Assembly: GCA_945952465.1 (NCBI GenBank)
Contig: CAMFIB010000008.1
Span: 16,839 to 80,838, forward strand
DNA from: an uncultured Pseudomonadota bacterium
Lineage (GTDB): Bacteria > Pseudomonadota > Gammaproteobacteria > Burkholderiales > Burkholderiaceae_C
Length of the DNA stretch: 64,000 bases
Direction of reading: 5' to 3'
Both the position numbers and the translations under genes were made by a program. The notes under the pieces are model-generated. The model worked only from the letters and a program-made list of their open reading frames with translations, had not been told where the DNA came from and made no database searches. The stretch's first letter is position 1, and every line of letters begins with the position of its first letter. This document shows positions 50,060 through 58,541 of this stretch, in pieces.

Positions 50060-52030
50060 ATGATCTACCCCGACGTTTTCGACGTGATCGTGGTCGGCGG
50101 CGGCCATGCCGGCACCGAGGCCGCGCTGGCGGCCGCCCGCATGGGCGCGGCCACGCTGCTGCTGTCCCACAACATCGAGACGCTGGGCCAGATGAGCTGC
50201 AACCCCAGCATCGGCGGCATCGGCAAGGGCCACCTGGTCAAGGAGATCGACGCGCTGGGCGGGGCCATGGCGGCGGCCACCGACGAAGGCGGCATCCAGT
50301 TCCGCATCCTCAATTCCAGCAAGGGCCCGGCGGTGCGCGCCACCCGCGCGCAGGCCGACCGCATCCTGTACAAGGCGGCCATCCGCCGCCGGCTGGAGAA
50401 CCAGCCCAACCTCTGGCTGTTCCAGCAGGCTGTAGACGACCTGATGGTCGAGAACGACCGCGTGACAGGCGCTGTGACGCAAGTGGGCATCCGCTTTCGT
50501 GGCAAAGCCGTGGTGCTGACGGCCGGGACGTTCCTCGACGGGAAGATTCACGTCGGCCTCAACCATTACGCGGCCGGCCGCGCCGGCGACCCGCCCGCCG
50601 CCACGCTGAGTTCGCGGCTGAAAGAGCTGAAGCTGCCGCAGGGCCGGCTCAAGACCGGCACGCCGCCGCGCCTGGACGGCCGCAGCATCGACTTTTCCAA
50701 ATGCACCGAGCAGCCGGGCGACGGCATGCCGGGCGGCGCCACCGACCGCATGCCGGTGTTCAGCTTCATGGGCCACGCCCGTCAGCACCCGCAGCAGATG
50801 CCGTGCTGGATCACGCACACCAACGAGCGCACGCACGACATCATCCGCTCCGGCTTCGACCGCAGCCCGATGTTCACCGGCAAGATCGACGGGGTGGGGC
50901 CGCGCTACTGCCCGAGCGTGGAAGACAAGATCAACCGCTTCGCCGACAAGGACAGCCACCAGATCTTCCTGGAGCCGGAAGGGCTGACCACGAACGAGTA
51001 CTATCCCAACGGCATTTCCACCAGCCTGCCGTTCGACGTGCAGTACGACCTGGTGCGCTCCATGGCGGGGCTGGAGAACGCGCACATCCTGCGGCCTGGC
51101 TACGCGATCGAATACGACTACTTCGACCCGCGCTCGCTGAAGAGCAGCTTCGAGACGCGGCAGATCGCCGGCCTGTTCTTCGCCGGCCAGATCAACGGCA
51201 CGACCGGCTATGAAGAAGCCGCAGCTCAGGGCCTGTTCGCCGGCATCAACGCCGCGCTGCTGGTGCGCGAGCAAGACGCGTGGCTGCCCGGCCGCGACGA
51301 GGCCTACCTCGGCGTGCTGGTCGATGACCTGATCACCAAGGGTGTGACCGAGCCCTACCGCATGTTCACCAGCCGCGCCGAGTTCCGGCTGCAGCTGCGC
51401 GAGGACAACGCCGACATGCGCCTCACCGAAGCCGGCCGCCGGCTGGGCCTGGTCGACGATGCCCGCTGGGACGCCTTCTGCCGCAAGCGCGACGCTGTTT
51501 CACGTGAAACAGAACGGCTGCGCACCACCTGGGTGAACCCGCGCAGCCTGCCGGCCGCCGAATCGGAGCGGGTGCTGGGCAAGGCGATCGACCACGAATA
51601 CAACCTCGCCGATTTGCTGCGCCGGCCCGACGTGAGCTACGCATCGCTGATGTCGCTCGACGGCGGCAAGTACCGCAGCGCCGCCTTGGCTGAGGCACAA
51701 GCGGCGGACCCGGACGGCACGGCCACCGTGATCGAACAGGTCGAGATCGGCCTGAAGTACGCCGGCTACATCGACCGCCAGAAAGACGAGGTCGACCGTG
51801 CCGCCCATTTCGAGCGGCTGAAGCTGCCGCCCGAGCTGGACTACATGGCCGTGACCGCGCTCAGCATCGAGGTGCGGCAGAAGCTGATGAAGCACCGGCC
51901 CGAAACGCTGGGCCAGGCCTCCCGCATTTCGGGCGTGACGCCCGCGGCGGTGTCGCTGCTGCTGGTGCACCTGAAGAAGAGCGGCTTCAGGGATTTGCTC
52001 GCCGCTCCGGCGGCAAACGTTTCGGCGTGA
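50060..52030 (+). CDS. mnmG: tRNA uridine 5-carboxymethylaminomethyl modification enzyme MnmG
   Basis: With MnmE, MnmG adds cmnm5 to the wobble uridine of several tRNAs, using FAD and NADH. The 656-residue sequence has the FAD dinucleotide fold [20 protein letters not shown] at the N-terminus. It also has [38 protein letters not shown] and the Cys-containing segments typical of GidA. The ATG at 50060 (MIYPDVFDV) matches the E. coli start. ATGs at 50000 and 50039 are alternatives. A parS site lies inside the gene at 51496-51511. Confidence 0.96.
   Translation: MIYPDVFDVIVVGGGHAGTEAALAAARMGAATLLLSHNIETLGQMSCNPSIGGIGKGHLVKEIDALGGAMAAATDEGGIQFRILNSSKGPAVRATRAQADRILYKAAIRRRLENQPNLWLFQQAVDDLMVENDRVTGAVTQVGIRFRGKAVVLTAGTFLDGKIHVGLNHYAAGRAGDPPAATLSSRLKELKLPQGRLKTGTPPRLDGRSIDFSKCTEQPGDGMPGGATDRMPVFSFMGHARQHPQQMPCWITHTNERTHDIIRSGFDRSPMFTGKIDGVGPRYCPSVEDKINRFADKDSHQIFLEPEGLTTNEYYPNGISTSLPFDVQYDLVRSMAGLENAHILRPGYAIEYDYFDPRSLKSSFETRQIAGLFFAGQINGTTGYEEAAAQGLFAGINAALLVREQDAWLPGRDEAYLGVLVDDLITKGVTEPYRMFTSRAEFRLQLREDNADMRLTEAGRRLGLVDDARWDAFCRKRDAVSRETERLRTTWVNPRSLPAAESERVLGKAIDHEYNLADLLRRPDVSYASLMSLDGGKYRSAALAEAQAADPDGTATVIEQVEIGLKYAGYIDRQKDEVDRAAHFERLKLPPELDYMAVTALSIEVRQKLMKHRPETLGQASRISGVTPAAVSLLLVHLKKSGFRDLLAAPAANVSA
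51496..51511. promoter_or_regulatory. parS site 1 (inside mnmG)
   Basis: TGTTTCACGTGAAACA is a perfect 16-bp palindrome identical to the general bacterial parS consensus. It lies in codons of mnmG without disturbing the frame. It is a loading site for the ParB encoded 2.7 kb downstream. Confidence 0.9.
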
Positions 52031-52680
52031 CGGCGCCGCCCGAATTCGGCGACACGCTGCGCGCCGCCGCCGGCCAACTCGGCGTGGCGCTCGACGAGGC
52101 GCAGCAGGCCCGGCTGCTCGGCTACCTGGGCCTGATCGGCAAATGGAACAAGGTCTACAACCTGACCGCGCTGCGCGACCCCGCGCAGATGCTGAGCCAC
52201 CACCTGATCGACAGCCTGGCCGCCATTCCACCGCTGCTGCGCCAGACCGGTGGCCGGCCGGTTCGGCTGCTCGACGTGGGGGCGGGCGCCGGACTGCCGG
52301 GCGTGGTCATCGCCACCTGCTGCCCGCACATCCAGGTGACCTGCATCGACACCGTGGCCAAGAAGGCGGCCTTCGTTCAGCAAGCGGCGGTGGAGCTGAA
52401 GCTGCCCAACCTGCGCGGCCAGCACGGCCGGGTCGAGCAGGTGAGTGAGCCGCACGACGTCGTCACGTCGCGGGCCTTTGCGTCGCTGGTTGATTTCGTG
52501 AGCTGGTCGCGCGCGGCGCTGAAACCGGGTGGCTGCTGGCTGGCCATGAAAGGCAAGCGGCCGGACGACGAGATCGCCGCACTGCCGGCCGACGTGGCGG
52601 TGTTCCACGTGGAACAACTGGCGGTGCCGGGCCTGGACGCGGACCGGTGCATCGTCTGGATGCGCCCCGTATCCGCCTGA
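52027..52680 (+). CDS. rsmG: 16S rRNA (guanine527-N7)-methyltransferase RsmG
   Basis: RsmG (GidB) methylates G527 of 16S rRNA with SAM. The 217-residue protein shows the SAM motif [30 protein letters not shown] near residue 40 and [14 protein letters not shown]. It starts at GTG overlapping the mnmG stop (GTGA), so it is translationally coupled. A parS site lies near its 3' end. Confidence 0.95.
   Translation: MTAPPEFGDTLRAAAGQLGVALDEAQQARLLGYLGLIGKWNKVYNLTALRDPAQMLSHHLIDSLAAIPPLLRQTGGRPVRLLDVGAGAGLPGVVIATCCPHIQVTCIDTVAKKAAFVQQAAVELKLPNLRGQHGRVEQVSEPHDVVTSRAFASLVDFVSWSRAALKPGGCWLAMKGKRPDDEIAALPADVAVFHVEQLAVPGLDADRCIVWMRPVSA
52601..52616. promoter_or_regulatory. parS site 2 (inside rsmG)
   Basis: TGTTCCACGTGGAACA is a perfect palindrome and a known parS variant (two bases from site 1). 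It lies about 1.1 kb from site 1. Confidence 0.85.
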
Positions 52681-52787
52681 CGCCGGGTCGGTAGCCCTCA
52701 GCCCCTCGCGTACACTCGGTCCCTCAAACAAGGCCGCACGAGGCGCGAGGGAGTGGGCAGCATGATGGATTCCGGGGGCGCACGCTG

Positions 52788-53558
52788 ATGGCCCGCATTT
52801 TCTGCATCGCCAACCAGAAGGGTGGCGTTGGCAAAACCACCACCACCGTCAACCTCGCCGCCGGCCTGGCCTCCATCGGCCAGCGGGTGCTGATGGTCGA
52901 TCTGGACCCTCAAGGCAACGCCACCATGGGTTCGGGCATCGACAAGCGGCAGCTCCAGCTCTCGGTGTACGACGTGCTGCTCGAATCCGCCTCGGTCGCC
53001 GAGGCACGGGTAAAGAGCGAAAAATGCGGCTACGACGTGTTGGGCGCCAACCGCGAACTGGCGGGCGCCGAGGTGGAACTGGTCGAGGTCGAGCGCCGCG
53101 AACGCCGGTTGAAGGCCGCGCTCCAGGCCGCCGACGCCGACTACGACTTCGTGCTGATCGACTGCCCGCCGTCTCTGAGCATGCTCACGCTGAACGGGCT
53201 GTGCTCCGCCCACGGCGTGATCGTGCCCATGCAGTGCGAGTACTTTGCGCTGGAAGGGCTGACCGATCTGGTCAACACCATCAAGCAGGTGCACGCCAAC
53301 CTCAACAAGGATTTGCAGATCATCGGCCTGCTGCGCGTGATGTTCGACCCGCGCATCACGCTGCAGCAGCAGGTGAGCGACCAGCTCAAGGACCATTTCG
53401 GCGACAAGGTGTTCGACACCGTCATCCCGCGCAACGTGCGCCTGGCCGAGGCACCGAGCTACGGCCTGCCGGGTGTGGTGTTCGACCCCGCCGCCAAGGG
53501 CAGCCACGCCTACGTGGCGTTTGCCGAAGAAATGGTGGAGCGCATCCGCAAGCTGTGA
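52788..53558 (+). CDS. parA: Chromosome partitioning ATPase ParA
   Basis: A 256-residue Walker-type ATPase that moves ParB-parS complexes during origin segregation. The deviant Walker A is KGGVGKTTT (residues 11-19), and DLDPQGNATMGSGID and DCPPSLSMLTLNGL follow. This is the Soj/ParA chromosomal type: short, without the extra N-terminal DNA-binding domain of plasmid ParA proteins. It is followed by parS 3, a hydrolase gene and parB. Confidence 0.96.
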   Translation: MARIFCIANQKGGVGKTTTTVNLAAGLASIGQRVLMVDLDPQGNATMGSGIDKRQLQLSVYDVLLESASVAEARVKSEKCGYDVLGANRELAGAEVELVEVERRERRLKAALQAADADYDFVLIDCPPSLSMLTLNGLCSAHGVIVPMQCEYFALEGLTDLVNTIKQVHANLNKDLQIIGLLRVMFDPRITLQQQVSDQLKDHFGDKVFDTVIPRNVRLAEAPSYGLPGVVFDPAAKGSHAYVAFAEEMVERIRKL

Positions 53559-53569
53559 GCCGCCGCCAC

Positions 53570-53585
53570 TGTTCCACGTGAAACC
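53570..53585. promoter_or_regulatory. parS site 3 (between parA and the hydrolase gene)
   Basis: TGTTCCACGTGAAACC matches parS at 15 of 16 positions. It begins 12 bp after the parA stop and lies outside coding sequence, unlike the other two. Confidence 0.8.
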
Positions 53586-53612
53586 ATTCGCCGCTCCGTC
53601 AGCCCGCCACGC

Positions 53613-54173
53613 ATGAACACCTCTCCGCCCATTTTGCTGCTGCCCGGCTGGCAAGGCAGCGGCCCCGGCCATTGGCAGCAGCAATGGGCCGCCAACGGCC
53701 ACACGCTGGTCGAGCAGCACGACTGGCAGCACCCGCGCCGTGGCGACTGGATCGCCCGGCTGGAAGAGGTGCTGCTGGCCACGCCAGAGCCCGCCGTTCT
53801 GGTGGCGCACAGCCTGGGCTGCCACCTGGTGGCCGCCTGGGCGAGCCATTCGCAGAACACCGGCCGCGTGCGTGCCGCGCTGCTGGTGGCGCCGCCCGAC
53901 ACCGAAACCGACGAGCTGCGCACGCTGTTGCCGGGTTGGTCGCCGGTGCTGTCTGACCCGCTGCCGTTCGTCAGCGCCGTGGTCGCCAGCACCAACGACC
54001 TGTACGCGCCGCTCGACCGCGCCCACGCCTTCGCCCGCGCCTGGGGCAGCCGCTTCTTCATGGCCGGCGCGCACGGCCACCTCAACGCCGAATCCGAACT
54101 GGGCGACTGGCCTCAGGGGCAGGAACTGCTGAACAAGCTGATCGCCCAGACCCAGCCGGCGCCCCCGAACTGA
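53613..54173 (+). CDS. RBBP9/YdeN family alpha/beta hydrolase
   Basis: A 186-residue alpha/beta-hydrolase of the RBBP9 family (serine hydrolase). It has PGWQGSGPGHWQQQW at the N-terminus, the nucleophile elbow VAHSLGCHL with Ser, an Asp in STNDLYAPLD and the His in AGAHGHLNAES. The substrate is unknown. It is inserted between parA and parB, with parB starting 12 bp after its stop, so all three genes share an operon. Confidence 0.88.
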   Translation: MNTSPPILLLPGWQGSGPGHWQQQWAANGHTLVEQHDWQHPRRGDWIARLEEVLLATPEPAVLVAHSLGCHLVAAWASHSQNTGRVRAALLVAPPDTETDELRTLLPGWSPVLSDPLPFVSAVVASTNDLYAPLDRAHAFARAWGSRFFMAGAHGHLNAESELGDWPQGQELLNKLIAQTQPAPPN

Positions 54174-54185
54174 ACCCACACGACC

Positions 54186-55097
54186 ATGGTCACCAAGAAA
54201 CCCAAAGGCCTCGGCCGCGGCCTCGAAGCGCTGCTCGGCCCCACCTCCCAGACCGGCGAGCCCGCCGCCGCGCCGGCCGGCGCGCCCACCGTGCTGAAGC
54301 TCGAGGCGCTGTCGCCCGGCATCTACCAGCCGCGCACACGCATGGACGAAGGCGCGCTGTACGAGCTGGCCGAAAGCATCAAGGCGCAAGGCATCATGCA
54401 ACCCATCCTGGTGCGGCAGCGGGGTGAGGCGGGGCAGTACGAAATCATTGCCGGCGAACGGCGCTTCCGCGCCGCCAAGCTGGCGGGGCTCGACGAGGTG
54501 CCGGTGCTGGTGCGCGACGTGCCTGACGAATCTGCCGCCGCGATGGCGCTGATCGAGAACATCCAGCGCGAAGACCTGAACCCGCTCGAAGAGGCGCAGG
54601 GCCTGCAGCGGCTGATCCGCGAGTTCGGCTTCACGCACGAGCAGACCGCGCAGGCCGTGGGCCGCTCCCGCAGCGCCGCCAGCAACCTGCTGCGGCTGCT
54701 GAACCTCGCCGAACCGGTGCAGACCATGCTGATGGCCGGCGACCTGGACATGGGCCACGCCCGCGCGTTGTTGTCGCTGGACAAGGCCACGCAGATCACG
54801 GCGGGCAACCAGATCAGCGCCAAGAAGATGTCGGTGCGCGAGGCCGAAAGCCTGGTGAAAAAACTCGCGGCCGAATTCAACCTCGTCTCGCCCAAGCCCA
54901 AGAAAGAGAAGTCGCGCGACCTGAAGCGGGTGGAAGAAGAACTGTCGGACCTGCTGGCCGCCGCCGTCGAGGTGCGGGTGAAAAAACGGGTGAAGCGCCA
55001 CGGCCGCACCGAGGAGCTGGGTGAAATTGCCGTGCAGTTCGGCTCACTCGACGAGCTGAACGGCCTGATCGACCGGCTGCGCGCCAGCGGCAATTGA
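54186..55097 (+). CDS. parB: Chromosome partitioning protein ParB
   Basis: A 303-residue CTP-dependent DNA clamp that loads at parS and spreads. It begins KPKGLGRGLEALLG, shows the CTPase motif GERRFRAAKLAG and ENIQREDLNPLEEAQ. The helix-turn-helix is TAQAVGRSRSAASNLLRLL, and a C-terminal dimer domain follows (GSLDELNGLIDRLRA). Three matching parS sites lie within 3 kb upstream. Confidence 0.96.
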   Translation: MVTKKPKGLGRGLEALLGPTSQTGEPAAAPAGAPTVLKLEALSPGIYQPRTRMDEGALYELAESIKAQGIMQPILVRQRGEAGQYEIIAGERRFRAAKLAGLDEVPVLVRDVPDESAAAMALIENIQREDLNPLEEAQGLQRLIREFGFTHEQTAQAVGRSRSAASNLLRLLNLAEPVQTMLMAGDLDMGHARALLSLDKATQITAGNQISAKKMSVREAESLVKKLAAEFNLVSPKPKKEKSRDLKRVEEELSDLLAAAVEVRVKKRVKRHGRTEELGEIAVQFGSLDELNGLIDRLRASGN

Positions 55098-55113
55098 GCC
55101 GCGAGGTTAGCGC

Positions 55114-55872
55114 CTACTTGGCTGCTGGCACTCGCCAGAGCTTGCCGCACAAGCCGCGGTAAACGAAGGCACCGCCCGGCGCCGCCGGCGTGGCGCCGAT
55201 GGTTTCCAACGACACCGCCAGCTCTTTCGCGTCGGCAAACAGCAGCTCCGACGGCTGCGGCAATTGCACCTTGACGAAGCCGCCGCTCGGCAGCGGGCCG
55301 ATGGCCCGGGGTTTGCCGGCCGCGTCCAGCGCCCACAGGTACAGCGTCTGGCCAGCGGGCACGGCCACCGCCTGGACCGCCTTCACGTCGAGCTGCGTGC
55401 CCTGGCGCAGGCTGGAAACGATGAGCCCGGTTGCGCCGCTCGCGGTGGCCAGCACACCCACGTAGCTTGCCGGCAGCGCGGTGTCGGTTGGCTCGTCGCG
55501 CAGCATCGGCCCGAGCACGCCGGGCAGCAGGGTGCCCAGCACCAGCCCCATCGCCAGCGCGCCGGCCGGCACCGGGCCGAGCAATTGCCGCCACCAGGCC
55601 GCGAACCGGGATTCGGCCTTCGGCGCGGCGGCCGGGCCGCCATAGGCTTGCTGTTCGATGCGCCTCCACAGGCCGGGCGCCGGCGCCAGAGGCGCGAGGC
55701 GCTGCGCCATCGGGTGCAGCCGGCCTTCCCAGTCCTCGACCGCTGCGCGCACGCCGGGCCGCTCGCGCGACACGGCCTCGAACCGCCGCCGCGCCGGGCC
55801 GGAGAGGGTGCCCAGCACGTAGGCGGCGGCGAGCTGGTCGACCGCTTGTCTGGATTGCGTCCAGTGCGTCAC
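55114..55872 (-). CDS. Anti-sigma factor (RskA-like, membrane anchored)
   Basis: A 252-residue protein. The N-terminal zinc-less anti-sigma domain contains QLAAAYVLGTLSGPARRRFE, one membrane helix follows (near GALAMGLVLGTLLPGVLG), and the periplasmic C-terminal RskA domain has LYLWALDAAGKPRAIGPLP and GVFVYRG-like segments. It is 55 bp downstream of the ECF sigma gene on the same strand, as expected for a sigma/anti-sigma pair. Confidence 0.9.
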   Translation of the reverse strand: MTHWTQSRQAVDQLAAAYVLGTLSGPARRRFEAVSRERPGVRAAVEDWEGRLHPMAQRLAPLAPAPGLWRRIEQQAYGGPAAAPKAESRFAAWWRQLLGPVPAGALAMGLVLGTLLPGVLGPMLRDEPTDTALPASYVGVLATASGATGLIVSSLRQGTQLDVKAVQAVAVPAGQTLYLWALDAAGKPRAIGPLPSGGFVKVQLPQPSELLFADAKELAVSLETIGATPAAPGGAFVYRGLCGKLWRVPAAK

Positions 55873-55927
55873 GGCAACGCCCTCCGCGCCGTGCGATGCG
55901 GGGTGCGCCGTGCGGTGGCCGGGCGGC

Positions 55928-56512
55928 TCATGCGGGCAGCCCTTCGGCGCAGAGGCAGTCCTTCAGCTTCAGCAGGCTGCGCCGCACCCAGGCCTTGATG
56001 GTGCCGAGCGGGTGCTTCAACTGCGCCGCCAACTGCACATGGGTGAGGCCGTCGTAATAGGCCAGCATCACCACCTGGCGCTGCACAGGGTCCAGCCGGC
56101 CCAGGCAGCGGGCCAGGCCGCCCTCCGACTCGGCGCCGATGAGCTGCTCCAGCGGTGAGCCGCTGGCGTCGGCCACGTCGTGCGAATGTTCCTCGCCGTT
56201 GGCGTCGGTCCATTGCAGCGGCACCTCGGGCGCCTGCCTGGCGCGGAGCTTGTCGATTGCCTTGTTGCGCACCATCGAGGTCAGCCAGCCGAAGGGGTTG
56301 GTCTGCACCGGCGGGTAACGGCCGGCGCGCGTCCAGAGGGTGACGAACACCTCCTGCAGCACGTCCTCGGCCATCGCGCGGTCGCGCAGCAGGCGGTGGG
56401 CCACTGCCAGCATCTGCGCGCCGATCGCGGTGTACAGCGCGTTGAAGGCGGCTCGGTCCTGCAACGCGATGCGGCCCAGCAGGGCATTCAAGGTGGCGGC
56501 GTCGGTGGTCAT
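55928..56512 (-). CDS. ECF RNA polymerase sigma factor (SigK-like)
   Basis: A 194-residue extracytoplasmic-function sigma factor. Region 2 has AFNALYTAIGAQMLAVAHRL and AEDVLQEVFVTLWTRAGRYP, and region 4 has LDPVQRQVVMLAYYDGLTH and QLKHPLGTIKAWVRRSLLK. It matches the SigK/RskA group paired with RskA-type anti-sigma factors. Such pairs commonly respond to oxidative or envelope stress. Its regulon is not visible here. Confidence 0.93.
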   Translation of the reverse strand: MTTDAATLNALLGRIALQDRAAFNALYTAIGAQMLAVAHRLLRDRAMAEDVLQEVFVTLWTRAGRYPPVQTNPFGWLTSMVRNKAIDKLRARQAPEVPLQWTDANGEEHSHDVADASGSPLEQLIGAESEGGLARCLGRLDPVQRQVVMLAYYDGLTHVQLAAQLKHPLGTIKAWVRRSLLKLKDCLCAEGLPA

Positions 56513-56670
56513 GGGCGGGCAGGGGCTTTCGGCGGGCGCGAACCGGCGGCACCGGGCACGGGCGCCATTGTGTCTCCGGCCGGCCGCAGCAGCCTGAGAG
56601 CCACCACGAAGCCGGAGGGTTCAGCCCACCCCGGACAGACGGCGCGGGCGGCTTGGCGGATGCAGCAGCG

Positions 56671-56697
56671 CGAAAAAAAAGCGGCCGCAAGGGCCGC
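56671..56697 (-). terminator. Rho-independent terminator (minus strand)
   Basis: Stem GCGGCC / GGCCGC around GCAAG (56681-56697), with eight A bases at the plus-strand left edge (T8 on the minus strand). It ends transcription coming from the small gene at 56749-56910, before the sigma gene. Confidence 0.8.
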
Positions 56698-56748
56698 CGA
56701 AGGGGATTGATGGGCGTTTCTCGCCACACGCTCCGGGTGAGGGGGGTT

Positions 56749-56910
56749 CTAGCGCGGCGCGACGGCCGGCTGCGGCTGTGCCGGCCGGGCGGAATCTGGC
56801 CGGTCGGCCTGGGCGGCCACCACCGACATGGCCAGCCCCACGGCGATGGCGCACAGCCAGACCAGGGGCGTGGGCGGCGGCGAGGCGGCAGGGTGCGGAT
56901 CGGTCGGCAT
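56749..56910 (-). CDS. Small membrane protein, hypothetical
   Basis: A 53-residue frame starting MPTDPHPAASPPPTPLVWLC, with one hydrophobic helix (PLVWLCAIAVGLAMSVVAAQA). Its ribosome-binding site AAAGAG is moderate. A strong terminator follows. A terminator serving it alone supports a real transcript, but coding is not certain. Confidence 0.45.
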   Translation of the reverse strand: MPTDPHPAASPPPTPLVWLCAIAVGLAMSVVAAQADRPDSARPAQPQPAVAPR

Positions 56911-57111
56911 GGGGGCTCTTTCGCGGTTCGTGGCGCCCCGGCAGCGGGGCGCATGCGTTGAAAAGACGATGCGCCGCCTCGTTCTTTCAAACATGCGCGG
57001 CGGCCGGCCGGTGGGCAGGGCGCGCGGCTTTTGCGACAATTTGTTGCAACCCCCCGCAGGCGCCGGTTGCGGCGCCGCTTCACGCCTTTTCAACCCTTCG
57101 GAGCTTTCCCC

Positions 57112-58095
57112 ATGGCCGTCACCCGTTCTGTTCTCACCCTGTCGCTGCTCATGTCTGCCGGCGCGCTACTGCACGCGCAAACGCTGGGCGGCGGCGGCGG
57201 CCCGGCCGGCGACGCCACGCAAGTGGAAAAGTGCGACGCGCCCAAAGGCACCATCGCGGTGGTGGAGCCGCAGGACGCGGTGATCCAGTCGCTGTTCAGC
57301 GTGGGCCTGAAGTCGCCCACCGGCATGATCCGCATCATCATCCAGCAGTCCAACTGCTTCCAGATCGTCGAGCGCGGCACCGGCATGCAGAACATGATGC
57401 AGGAGCGCGCGCTGGCCGAGGGCGGCCAGATGCAGGGCGGCCAGAACGTCGGCAAGGGCCAGATGGTGGCGGCCGATTTCATCCTGACGCCCAGCGTGGT
57501 GTTCTCCAACAACAACGCCGGCGGCGTGGGCGGCGCGCTGGCCGGCCTGGGCGGCAAGCTCGGCATGCTGGGCGCGCTGGCCGGCGGCGTGAAATTCAAG
57601 GAAGCGCAGACCAGCATGCTGATGGCCGACACCCGCTCGGGCATCCAGGTCGCGGCGGCCGAGGGCAGCGCGCAGAAGACCGACTTCAGCATCGGTGGCG
57701 CGCTGTTCGGCTCCGGCGGCGCGGCGGCGCTGGGCGGCTACGGCAACACCTCGGAAGGCAAGATCATCGCGGCCTCCTTCCTCGACAACTGGAACAACAT
57801 CGTCCGCACCATCCGCAACAACCCGTCGCTGGTGCAGGCCAAGGCCGGCATCGCCAGCCAGCACAACGCCGCCGCCAGCGTGAAGGCCGGCGCCGGCGCT
57901 GCGGGCGACGTCTACATGCCCAAGATCGCCAACGTGAAGGCCTGGAAGAACCCGGCCGAAGGCGGTGCGGCCGTGGCCACGCTGCAGAAAAGCGACGAGG
58001 TGATCTTCGAAGGCGAAGAGGCCAACGGCTTCATGAAGGTCGCCACCGCCAACGGCAGCGGCTGGGTCAAGGCGGTGTTGATGCGCAAACAGTAG
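57112..58095 (+). CDS. Exported CsgG-like protein with an SH3-like C-terminus
   Basis: A 327-residue protein with a signal peptide (TRSVLTLSLLMSAGALLHA). Its middle region fits the CsgG/HfaB fold: GTIAVVEPQDAVIQSLFSVG, CFQIVERGTGMQNMMQERAL, AADFILTPSVVFSNNNAGG. The C-terminal 60 residues (ANVKAWKNPAEGGAAVATL, MKVATANGSGWVKAVLMRKQ) look like a bacterial SH3 domain. CsgG relatives act in outer-membrane secretion or curli assembly. The SH3 part could bind peptidoglycan. A specific function is not known. Confidence 0.75.
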   Translation: MAVTRSVLTLSLLMSAGALLHAQTLGGGGGPAGDATQVEKCDAPKGTIAVVEPQDAVIQSLFSVGLKSPTGMIRIIIQQSNCFQIVERGTGMQNMMQERALAEGGQMQGGQNVGKGQMVAADFILTPSVVFSNNNAGGVGGALAGLGGKLGMLGALAGGVKFKEAQTSMLMADTRSGIQVAAAEGSAQKTDFSIGGALFGSGGAAALGGYGNTSEGKIIAASFLDNWNNIVRTIRNNPSLVQAKAGIASQHNAAASVKAGAGAAGDVYMPKIANVKAWKNPAEGGAAVATLQKSDEVIFEGEEANGFMKVATANGSGWVKAVLMRKQ

Positions 58096-58151
58096 ACCTG
58101 CTGAAAATTTAGTTTACGCCTCACTTGACTAGCCACCTCAACGAGGGAGGT

Positions 58152-58172
58152 TGTGGAAAACTCTGTGGATTT
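58152..58172 (+). promoter_or_regulatory. Pair of DnaA-box-like sequences
   Basis: TGTGGAAAA (58152-58160) and TGTGGATTT (58164-58172) match the DnaA box TGTGGATAA at 8 and 7 of 9 bases. They sit 12 bp apart in an AT-rich stretch. Sequences of the form TGTGGAAAACTCTGTGGAT occur near dnaA and oriC in many betaproteobacteria. No dnaA or dnaN is present here. Confidence 0.35.
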
Positions 58173-58183
58173 CCAGTTAATAG

Positions 58184-58192
58184 TGCTATAAA
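58184..58192 (+). promoter_or_regulatory. Extended -10 promoter candidate for the retropepsin module
   Basis: TG-C-TATAAA at 58184-58192, in a strongly AT-rich leader about 90 bp before the first ATG. The -35 candidate (TGTGGA at 58164) is weak. Confidence 0.45.
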
Positions 58193-58283
58193 TAAGTTCA
58201 TAACACCGGGGCCTCGAAAGTTTCGCGGCAACCGTACCTATTATTCGAATTGGATGCCACCCCGAGTCTGCAGGAGCGACGCC

Positions 58284-58541
58284 ATGACCGACTACAGAGA
58301 AAATCCAGTACGTGAAGAATTGATAGCGTACGAAGCGGCGCTGCCCAGCTTGCTTCAGCAACACCATCATCAATACGTCGTCATTCGCGGAACAAATCTG
58401 GTCAACTACTTTGATTCTTACGAGGAAGCCATCGATTGGGCTTATGAAGCATTTGGATTAAGTCCATTTTTCGTCAAGCAGGTCTCTGAAGAAGAGAACG
58501 TCGCTCATTACATACGCGATCTCGGCACGTGCCTCAGCTAA
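58284..58541 (+). CDS. Small acidic protein, DUF5678-like, partner of a retropepsin
   Basis: An 85-residue acidic protein: MTDYRENPVREELIAYEAAL, then HQYVVIRGTNLVNYFDSYEE and AIDWAYEAFGLSPFFVKQVS. The V.I....V..FD.YEEA...GYE.FG..PF.VK pattern is like DUF5678-type small proteins. CAGGAGC precedes the ATG. It overlaps the next gene by 13 bp. Base composition is far lower in GC than the rest of the window. Codons such as ATA and TTG are used freely, which suggests recent transfer. The function is unknown. Confidence 0.75.
   Translation: MTDYRENPVREELIAYEAALPSLLQQHHHQYVVIRGTNLVNYFDSYEEAIDWAYEAFGLSPFFVKQVSEEENVAHYIRDLGTCLS

Noticed and set aside
53965..53995. GTCAGCGCC in the hydrolase gene resembling the repeat core
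   Set aside because: The surrounding sequence lacks the tail and AT-rich parts, so it is ordinary coding sequence.
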